A DNA stretch of 20,693 nucleotides from NCBI GenBank assembly GCA_005885015.1, contig VAYG01000002.1, forward strand, positions 2,382-23,074. The letters run 5' to 3'. This stretch comes from Actinomycetota bacterium. GTDB taxonomy: Bacteria; Actinomycetota; UBA4738. Each line of letters starts with the position of its first letter. Positions within the stretch are counted from its first letter, which is position 1. This document shows positions 15,982 through 20,693 of this stretch, piece by piece. The notes below the pieces were generated by a model. That model saw only the letters and a program-made list of their open reading frames with translations, had not been told where the DNA came from and did no database searches. Made by a program: the position numbers and the translations under genes.

Positions 15982-17279
15982 GCGGGCCGCCGGTGCCGGG
16001 CGACTTTGCCGACCTCGAGTGTCTGTTCCCGGTCGGGGCCGATCGATACGTGCCGGACGGGGACGCCCGCGAGCTCCTCGATCCGAGCGACGTAGGCGCG
16101 GGCGGCCCCGGGAAGGTCCTGGAAGCGCCGGACGTCCTCCAGCTCCTCCTGCCACCCGGGGAGGGACTCATAGACCGCCTCGGCCTTGTGGAACAGCGTC
16201 TGGTGGGGCGGCATGTCCTCGTATCGGCGCCCCCCCGCACGGTACGCGGCGCAGATCCGCACCTGGGGCAGCCCCGAGAGCACGTCGAGCTTGGTGAGGA
16301 AGAGCTCGGTGAGCCCGTTGATCCGGACGGCGTAGCGAAGGAGCACCGCGTCGAACCACCCACACCGTCTCGACCGGCCGGTGGTGGTGCCGACCTCCCG
16401 GCCCTTCTCCCGCATCTGCCGGCCCGCCGTCGACACGTCCTCGGTGGGGAAGGGCCCGGACCCCACCCTTGTCACGTACGCCTTGGTCACGCCGATCACG
16501 TCGTCGATCTCCTTCGGGCCGAGGCCTGACCCGGTCAGCGCTCCCCCGGCCACCGGGTTGGAGGAGGTCACGAAGGGATAAGTCCCGTGGTCGAGGTCCA
16601 GGAGCGTGCCCTGGGCGCCCTCCAGCAGCACCCGCCGGCCGGCCCTCAGCGCCCCGTAGAGCAGTGCGCCGGTGTCCGTGATGTGCGTCCCCAACCGCTC
16701 TCCGTAGCGGAGGTAGTCGCGGGCGATCGAGTCCCCGTCCAGTGGGAGGCGGTTGTAGACCCTCGTCAGGACCAGGTTCTTCTCCTTGAGGACGAGGTCG
16801 AGCTTCTCCCGGAAGATCTTCGGGTCGGTGAGGTCCTGGACCCGGAGGCCGATGCGGGCGGCCTTGTCCGCGTAGGCGGGCCCGATCCCTCGCCGCGTGG
16901 TCCCCAGCTTGTGCTTGCCGAGGAAACGCTCGGTGACCTTATCGAGCTCCAGGTGGTACGGCATGATGAGGTGGGCGTTCCCCGACAGCGCCAGGCGGGA
17001 GGGGTCGATCCCCCGCTCGGCCAGGGCGTCCATCTCTTCCAGCAGGACCTTGGGGTCCACGACCACGCCGTCGGCGATCACCGGCGTGACGCTCGGGTAC
17101 AGGATGCCGGAAGGGATCAGGTGGAGCTTGAGCAGCCGTCCCCCGGCCAGCACTGTGTGCCCGGCGTTGTTGCCGCCCTGGTAGCGGACGACGAAATCGC
17201 TGCGAGCCGCGAGGAGATCGGTGGCCTTGCCCTTTCCCTCGTCCCCCCACTGCGTTCCGATCAGGATGGTCGCCGGCAC
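15978..17279 (-). CDS. purA: Adenylosuccinate synthetase
   Basis: PurA joins IMP and aspartate with GTP, the first AMP-specific step. The 433-residue protein has TILIGTQWGDEGKGK (4-18, phosphate loop, catalytic Asp13), YQGGNNAGHTVLAGG (His41), KLGTTRRGIGPAYADKAAR, EGAQGTLLDLDHGTYPFVTSSNP, GSGPFPTE, GTTTGRSRRCGWFDAV and LTKLDVLSGL. The loop after GPFPTE is slightly shorter than in many homologues. The GTG at 17279 is chosen because it lies 6 bases after a good -10 (TACAAT) and gives the exact family start; there is no Shine-Dalgarno sequence, so the mRNA may be leaderless. It is the first gene of the purine cluster and overlaps purD by 4 bases. Confidence 0.96.
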   Translation of the reverse strand: MPATILIGTQWGDEGKGKATDLLAARSDFVVRYQGGNNAGHTVLAGGRLLKLHLIPSGILYPSVTPVIADGVVVDPKVLLEEMDALAERGIDPSRLALSGNAHLIMPYHLELDKVTERFLGKHKLGTTRRGIGPAYADKAARIGLRVQDLTDPKIFREKLDLVLKEKNLVLTRVYNRLPLDGDSIARDYLRYGERLGTHITDTGALLYGALRAGRRVLLEGAQGTLLDLDHGTYPFVTSSNPVAGGALTGSGLGPKEIDDVIGVTKAYVTRVGSGPFPTEDVSTAGRQMREKGREVGTTTGRSRRCGWFDAVLLRYAVRINGLTELFLTKLDVLSGLPQVRICAAYRAGGRRYEDMPPHQTLFHKAEAVYESLPGWQEELEDVRRFQDLPGAARAYVARIEELAGVPVRHVSIGPDREQTLEVGKVARHRRPA

Positions 17280-17285
17280 GGGCGG

Positions 17286-17291
17286 ATTGTA
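17286..17291 (-). promoter_or_regulatory. -10 element of purine cluster promoter, predicting leaderless purA mRNA
   Basis: On the minus strand TACAAT ends 6 bases before the purA GTG, placing transcription start at the start codon. No convincing -35 hexamer is visible (the region is GC-rich), and no ribosome site is present. A leaderless start leaves no 5' leader for a purine riboswitch or attenuator. Confidence 0.5.
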
Positions 17292-17298
17292 TCGAGGA

Positions 17299-17312
17299 GG
17301 GCCTTCCGGCCC
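17299..17312 (-). terminator. Small hairpin after dodecin gene
   Basis: GGGCC, a 4-base loop and GGCCC form a 5-bp stem just downstream of the dodecin stop and between the likely -35 and -10 regions of purA. It has a GGAA loop on the minus strand and no T-tract. It could be a weak terminator or chance in GC-rich DNA. Confidence 0.25.
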
Positions 17313-17321
17313 GGCGAGGGG

Positions 17322-17525
17322 CTAGCGCTCGATCCGGAACCGGATCCGGACGTGCGTCTGGTACTCCTTGATCTTGTCGCCGTCGACGACCGCCGAGGTC
17401 TCGAGCACCTCCATCGCCTCGATGCCACGAAGGGTCTTCGCCGCCTCGGCCAGGGCTTGGGCAGCGGCGTCCCGCCAGGACTCGGTGGACACTCCGACCA
17501 GGTCGATCGTCTTGATGACGGCCAT
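17322..17525 (-). CDS. Dodecin-family protein (flavin-storage type fold, atypical)
   Basis: A 67-residue dodecin-like protein (PF07311), a family that forms hollow 12-mers binding flavins or CoA. The pattern matches throughout: IKTIDLVGVSTESWRDAA, AAKTLRGIEAMEV, and EYQTHVRIRFRIE with the usual Gln. The tryptophan that stacks on the flavin in characterised dodecins (segment DWFEV) is replaced: here the segment is EAMEV, with Ala37. A Trp-less subfamily is known to me from other bacteria, so flavin binding should not be assumed. The ATG at 17525 follows AAGGAGGGG at ideal spacing. It is divergent from the aldolase gene and upstream of purA on the same strand (42 bases). Confidence 0.88.
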   Translation of the reverse strand: MAVIKTIDLVGVSTESWRDAAAQALAEAAKTLRGIEAMEVLETSAVVDGDKIKEYQTHVRIRFRIER

Positions 17526-17680
17526 CGCCCCTCCTTCTGCAGTGTCGGCTGTCGCCGCGTGGCTGGAACTCTAGCCTCTCGGGCCCCCCGCCGCCCCACC
17601 GGATTCCCTAACCTTGGGAGGCGCGAGGTGGGTAGAGTCTCGTGCGCGGCCATCGGAACGTCGCCTCGAGGGAGGAAGCC
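17526..17680. promoter_or_regulatory. Divergent promoter region between dodecin and aldolase genes
   Basis: A TAGAGT -10-like hexamer occurs on each strand: plus 17633-17638 facing the aldolase and minus 17573-17568 facing dodecin. Neither has a good -35. The predicted leaders are about 35-40 bases, and both genes have strong Shine-Dalgarno sequences. No ORF is supported here. Confidence 0.4.
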
Positions 17681-18649
17681 ATGGAGGAGCTGGAGCGATC
17701 GGCGCGGGCCCTGGTTGCCCCCGGCAAGGGGATCCTGGCGGCCGACGAGAGCAGCGGCACGATCAAGAAACGGTTCGACTCGATCGGCGTGGAGTCCACC
17801 GAGGAGAACCGCCGGGCATACCGGGAGATGCTGTTCACCACGCGGGGGATGGAGGAGTTCATCAGCGGCGTGATCCTCTTCGACGAGACGATCCGGCAGT
17901 CGAACGCCGACGGGGTGCCCTTCACCAAGCTCCTCGACGGGGCCGGGGTCATCTCCGGCATCAAGGTCGACACGGGCGCGAAGCCCCTGGCGGGGTTTCC
18001 GGGCGAGACCGTGACCGAAGGACTGGACGGTCTGCGCGACCGGCTGGCCGAACACCACGAGCTGGGCGCGCGGTTCACCAAGTGGCGCGCCGTGATCACC
18101 ATCGGGGAGGGCATCCCCACCCAGACCTGCATCGACGCCAACGCGGAGGGACTGGCCCGCTTCGCCGCCCTGTCCCAGGAGGCCGGACTGGTCCCGATCG
18201 TGGAGCCCGAGACACTGATGGACGGCGACCACACGATCGACCGCCACTACGACGCCACGCGGCGAACCCTGGAGGCATTGTTCGACCGCTTGTTCGCCCA
18301 CAGGGTGGACCTGGCGGGGACCCTGCTCAAGACCAACATGGTGCTGTCGGGGAAGTCGGCTCCCGAACAGGCGGGAGTGGAGGAGGTGGCGCGATGGACG
18401 CTCCGCGTTCTCCGGGAGACCGTTCCCGCGGCCCTTCCCGGGATCGTCTTCCTGTCCGGGGGCCAGACCGATGAGGCGGCCACCGCCCACCTCTCCGAGA
18501 TGAACAGGATCGGCGACGTCCCCTGGGAGCTGTCGTTCTCCTACGGCCGAGCGCTGCAGGCGCCGGCCCTGAAGGCCTGGGGCGGGAAGCCCGGGAATCT
18601 CGAGGCGGGGAGCGGGAGCTACACCCCGGACATGGAGCGGGCCGCCTGA
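17681..18649 (+). CDS. Fructose-bisphosphate aldolase, class I (Schiff-base type)
   Basis: This enzyme reversibly cleaves fructose-1,6-bisphosphate to DHAP and glyceraldehyde-3-phosphate in glycolysis and gluconeogenesis. The 322-residue protein belongs to the eukaryote-like class I family (PF00274). It contains LVAPGKGILAADES (Asp22), GVILFDETIRQ, GIKVDTG, FTKWRAVI (Lys134), VPIVEPE (Glu175, Glu177), LLKTNMV with the Schiff-base Lys217, and FLSGGQTDEAA; these match the catalytic residues of rabbit aldolase. Metal ligands of class II enzymes are absent. The ATG at 17681 follows GAGGGAGGA at good spacing; an upstream GTG at 17642 would precede the ribosome site and is rejected. The C terminus (GSGSYTPDMERAA) is shorter than the eukaryotic tail and lacks the terminal tyrosine. 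Confidence 0.95.
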   Translation: MEELERSARALVAPGKGILAADESSGTIKKRFDSIGVESTEENRRAYREMLFTTRGMEEFISGVILFDETIRQSNADGVPFTKLLDGAGVISGIKVDTGAKPLAGFPGETVTEGLDGLRDRLAEHHELGARFTKWRAVITIGEGIPTQTCIDANAEGLARFAALSQEAGLVPIVEPETLMDGDHTIDRHYDATRRTLEALFDRLFAHRVDLAGTLLKTNMVLSGKSAPEQAGVEEVARWTLRVLRETVPAALPGIVFLSGGQTDEAATAHLSEMNRIGDVPWELSFSYGRALQAPALKAWGGKPGNLEAGSGSYTPDMERAA

Positions 18650-18677
18650 GGGGATCCGGCTACGAGGACGCGGCCCG
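18638..18677. terminator. Inverted repeat across convergent gene ends
   Basis: CGGGCCGC (18638-18645) and GCGGCCCG (18670-18677) are perfect 8-base complements separated by 24 bases holding both convergent stop codons. There is no T-tract. A bidirectional terminator role is inferred from position only. Confidence 0.35.
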
Positions 18678-18986
18678 GTCCGGCACCTCGGAATTGCGTT
18701 CGGTGGCGAGCCGCGACAGCCCGATGAAGGTCAGCGTGATGATGACGGTGAGCGCGGCGGTGGCCAGCCCGACCCGCTCGGCGAGCGTCCGGACCAGGTG
18801 GACGCACACGTCGTCGGGCGGGCCCGCGGGGAGGTCGGGGTCGAGGACCGGCGCCGCGCAGACGCCCGCCCCGGAAAGGGCGGCAGCCGCCGTCACCACC
18901 GCCCCGACGGTGACGGCCGAGAGCGCGACGATCACCGAGGTCCGCCGCCACGACTGCCGGGGCGAGGGCTCGACCACCTTCGTCAC
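18660..18986 (-). CDS. Small two-helix membrane protein of unknown function
   Basis: A 108-residue protein I do not recognise. It has two hydrophobic segments (about residues 17-39 and 72-91), flanked by basic residues (RRTS before the first, SRLATER after the second). This suggests both ends are inside, with a loop of about 30 residues outside. The loop is proline- and aspartate-rich and contains two cysteines (Cys43, Cys61) that could form a disulphide. The GTG at 18986 overlaps the TGA of the hydrolase gene as GTGA, so the two are probably translationally coupled. Function is unknown; the coupling suggests a link to the hydrolase. The coding call rests on the overlap and the clean membrane topology. 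Confidence 0.65.
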   Translation of the reverse strand: MTKVVEPSPRQSWRRTSVIVALSAVTVGAVVTAAAALSGAGVCAAPVLDPDLPAGPPDDVCVHLVRTLAERVGLATAALTVIITLTFIGLSRLATERNSEVPDRAASS

Positions 18987-19624
18987 TCCCGCTCGAACGG
19001 GTTGGTCGGCTCGAGGATCTGGACGCTGACCGGGTCCGCTTCCTTGGCGAATCGCTCGGCGTCGGCGGGGCTCCCGACCACGAACCCGTAGTGCATGGGC
19101 ACGGCGATCCGCGGCCCGATCGCCTTCGCCAGCCCTGCCGCCTCCGGGGGCTCCATGGTGTAGTGCCCTCCGATGGGCAGGAAGGCGACATCGGCCCGGA
19201 TGGAGGAGAGCTCGGGGACGTGGTCCGTGTCACCCGCGTGGTAGTAGGTGTTCGTCCCCAGAGTCAGGATGTAGCCGACCCAGTTGTTCGACGGGGGATG
19301 GAAGTCGCGGCGCTCCTCGACGATGTTATAGGCGGGGACGGCCTGGGCCTTGATCCCTCCAACGTCGATGGAGTCGCCCGGCTTGGCCACCGTCACATCG
19401 CCGGACAGGTCACGGGCCACATCGGCCGGGGCGACGATCCTGGTGCCCTGCTTGCTGACCTTCTCGATGTCCTCCGGAGAGAAATGGTCGGAGTGCGCGT
19501 GGGTGATGAACAGGACGTCGGCGGGGACGTCGGTGGTGACCCCCCAGGGGTCGATGTAGACGGCGACCCCATCCCCACGCCACAGGAACGCCGACTGACG
19601 GAACCACGTGAACCGGTCGAGCAT
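18983..19624 (-). CDS. MBL-fold metal-dependent hydrolase (UlaG/UPF0173-like)
   Basis: A 213-residue metallo-beta-lactamase-fold protein, the length of UlaG-like or UPF0173 hydrolases. Metal ligands are visible: HAHSDH (His42, His44, Asp46, His47), His109 (DFHPPSNN), Asp132 (YYHAGDTDHVPE) and His178 (VPMHYG). IDPWGV near residue 24 is the family strand. It should bind one or two zinc or manganese ions; the substrate is unknown, and relatives include lactonases and phosphodiesterase-like enzymes. The ATG at 19624 follows GAGGAGGAG. There is no signal peptide, so it is cytoplasmic. It overlaps the small membrane-protein gene downstream by 4 bases. Confidence 0.92.
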   Translation of the reverse strand: MLDRFTWFRQSAFLWRGDGVAVYIDPWGVTTDVPADVLFITHAHSDHFSPEDIEKVSKQGTRIVAPADVARDLSGDVTVAKPGDSIDVGGIKAQAVPAYNIVEERRDFHPPSNNWVGYILTLGTNTYYHAGDTDHVPELSSIRADVAFLPIGGHYTMEPPEAAGLAKAIGPRIAVPMHYGFVVGSPADAERFAKEADPVSVQILEPTNPFERE

Positions 19625-19774
19625 CGCTCCTCCTCGCAGCTCGGGCGATCCCTGGATACCGGGTCCATCAGCCTACCCGAGCGGTGCTGTCGCCACACAC
19701 GGAACTGCTGCTGGACGACCCCCTGAAGGACCCCGCGGGTCACCCGATCCCTCCTGATAGGCTCGCCTCCCGCC
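19625..19774. promoter_or_regulatory. Divergent intergenic region with possible extended -10 for the transporter
   Basis: On the plus strand TGATAGGCT (19755-19763) reads as an extended -10 (TGnTAGGCT) 11 bases before the transporter ATG, implying a very short leader; no -35 is evident. On the minus strand a good ribosome site precedes the hydrolase, but I see no convincing promoter. No ORF or RNA gene is supported. Confidence 0.35.
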
Positions 19775-20693
19775 ATGGACCACCTGGAAACGGCCGGCCC
19801 CGGACCCCGCCGGCCGGCCTCGCAGCGGCGAGCTGTCATCTCGCTCCTCCGTCGGAACAGGGACTTCCGAATGCTGTTCCTGGCCCAGGTGGTCTCGTTC
19901 ACCGGCGACTGGTTCCTGTTCGTGGCGCTGGCGGGGCTGGTGTTCGACCTGACCCACTCCCCCGGGCTGGTGGCCGCCGTCTACGCCTCGCTCACCGTGC
20001 CGTTCGCGTTCTTCATGTTCGTTGGCGGGCCGCTGGCCGACCGCCTCAACCGGCAGGCCCTGATGATCGTGGCCGACGTGATCCGGGGATTCCTCGCCCT
20101 GGGGTTCTTCCTCGTCCATCGGACCTCGGAAGTGTGGCTGGTCTACGTGCTGGCAGGGGCGATCACCGCGCTCGGCGCCGTGTTCGAGCCGGCCTCCATG
20201 GCGGCCATCCCCAATCTGGTCGACCGGGAGGACCTGGCCACGGCCAATGTGATGGCCGGGGCGACCTGGGGGACCATGCTGGCGATTGGCTCGGCGATCG
20301 GCGGGCTCGTCGTGGCGGGGTTCGGACGCGGCGCGGGCTACATCGGCGACGCTGCCTCGTTCCTGCTCTCGGCGTCTCTCATCACCCGGATCCGCCGCCC
20401 CTTCGCCGAGCCCCGGGAGCCCCATCAGGAACACCCCGGGCTGTTCGAGGCCACCCGGGAGGCTGTCCGGTACGCGCGGAGGGACCACCGGGTGCTGGCC
20501 ATGCTCACGGTGAAGGGCGGGTTTGGCCTCGGCGGCGGCGTGGTCGCCCTGCTCCCCGTCCTGGCCTTCACCGTGTACGGGACCAAGGACTGGGGGACGG
20601 GGGTGCTCTACGGCTTCCGTGGGCTGGGCGTCCTGGCCGGCCCGTTCCTGGCCCGGCGGTTCATCGGGGACGAGGACCTGGTGGGGTTGTTCT
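19775..20693 (+). CDS. Major facilitator superfamily transporter (EntS/PF05977-like), 3' end cut by window edge
   Basis: The first 306 residues of an MFS permease, open to the right edge. After a basic cytoplasmic N terminus (RRPASQRRAVISLLRRNRDFRMLF), hydrophobic segments follow: about 31-53 (FLAQVVSFTGDWFLFVAL), 61-85, 92-112, 117-140, 150-175 and 175-200. A cytoplasmic loop (PFAEPREPHQEHPG) follows, and the second half then begins (VLAMLTVKGGFGLGGGVVALL). The intracellular loop GGPLADRLNRQALMIVAD is the MFS motif between helices 2 and 3, and VFEPASMAAIPNLVDREDLATANVM is typical of EntS-like exporters. The likely role is drug or siderophore efflux, but the substrate is unknown. The ATG at 19775 is the natural start, with no strong ribosome site. 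It stands alone on this strand and diverges from the hydrolase. Confidence 0.88.
   Translation, partial: MDHLETAGPGPRRPASQRRAVISLLRRNRDFRMLFLAQVVSFTGDWFLFVALAGLVFDLTHSPGLVAAVYASLTVPFAFFMFVGGPLADRLNRQALMIVADVIRGFLALGFFLVHRTSEVWLVYVLAGAITALGAVFEPASMAAIPNLVDREDLATANVMAGATWGTMLAIGSAIGGLVVAGFGRGAGYIGDAASFLLSASLITRIRRPFAEPREPHQEHPGLFEATREAVRYARRDHRVLAMLTVKGGFGLGGGVVALLPVLAFTVYGTKDWGTGVLYGFRGLGVLAGPFLARRFIGDEDLVGLF

Noticed and set aside
17280..17321. Purine riboswitch or leader attenuator upstream of purA
   Set aside because: There are only 42 bases between genes, the predicted start is at the GTG, and no aptamer-like conserved core is present.
1..20693. tRNA, rRNA, CRISPR array, insertion sequence, prophage or toxin-antitoxin module
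   Set aside because: No repeated spacer pattern, transposase, integrase, tRNA-like fold with a CCA end, or known toxin-antitoxin gene pair was seen on reading both strands.

Overview
The window is very GC-rich, gene-dense, and uses many GTG starts. The gene content (actinobacterial-style 2-oxoacid dehydrogenase E1/E2, small PurL plus PurS plus PurQ, monofunctional proline dehydrogenase, an Rv0428c-like SH3 domain, a eukaryote-like class I aldolase) suggests an uncultured, deep-branching member of the Actinomycetota. That placement is inferred from gene content only; no marker gene was compared.

Layout. Positions 1-3437 (+) hold the end of a 2-oxoacid dehydrogenase E1 alpha gene, E1 beta, E2, and a cytoplasmic cobalamin-binding-like protein. 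3438-4514 (-) is an AI-2E family membrane protein. 4613-4825 (+) is a small SH3-like protein. 4844-5227 (-) is a single-domain response regulator. 5325-17279 (-) is a purine biosynthesis cluster transcribed in the order purA-purD-purE-purB-purC-purS-purQ-purL-(proline dehydrogenase)-purF-purM. 17322-17525 (-) is a dodecin, divergent from a class I fructose-bisphosphate aldolase at 17681-18649 (+). 18660-19624 (-) is an MBL-fold hydrolase overlapping a two-helix membrane protein. From 19775 (+) a major facilitator transporter runs off the right edge. No stretch longer than about 155 bases lacks a gene.

The purine cluster covers most steps from PRPP to AMP: purF, purD, purLQS, purM, purE, purC, purB and purA. 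purN, purK and purH are not in the window. Six of its junctions are 4-base GTGA overlaps, so it is probably one translationally coupled transcript. The only promoter-like signal seen at its head would give a leaderless purA mRNA.

Two genes are broken in the same way. E2 has lost about 41 bases and purQ about 20 bases. Each loss falls inside a highly conserved motif and shifts the frame. In purQ it removes the catalytic-cysteine motif; in E2 it puts the catalytic HxxxDG motif out of frame. Assembly error is the most likely cause, but this needs read-level checking. I found no phage, mobile element, CRISPR array, RNA gene or clearly novel defence or biosynthetic system. The more unusual signals are hairpins straddling all three convergent stop-codon pairs, the uniform use of GTGA coupling, candidate leaderless promoters, proline dehydrogenase inside the purine operon, and a dodecin lacking its flavin-stacking tryptophan.
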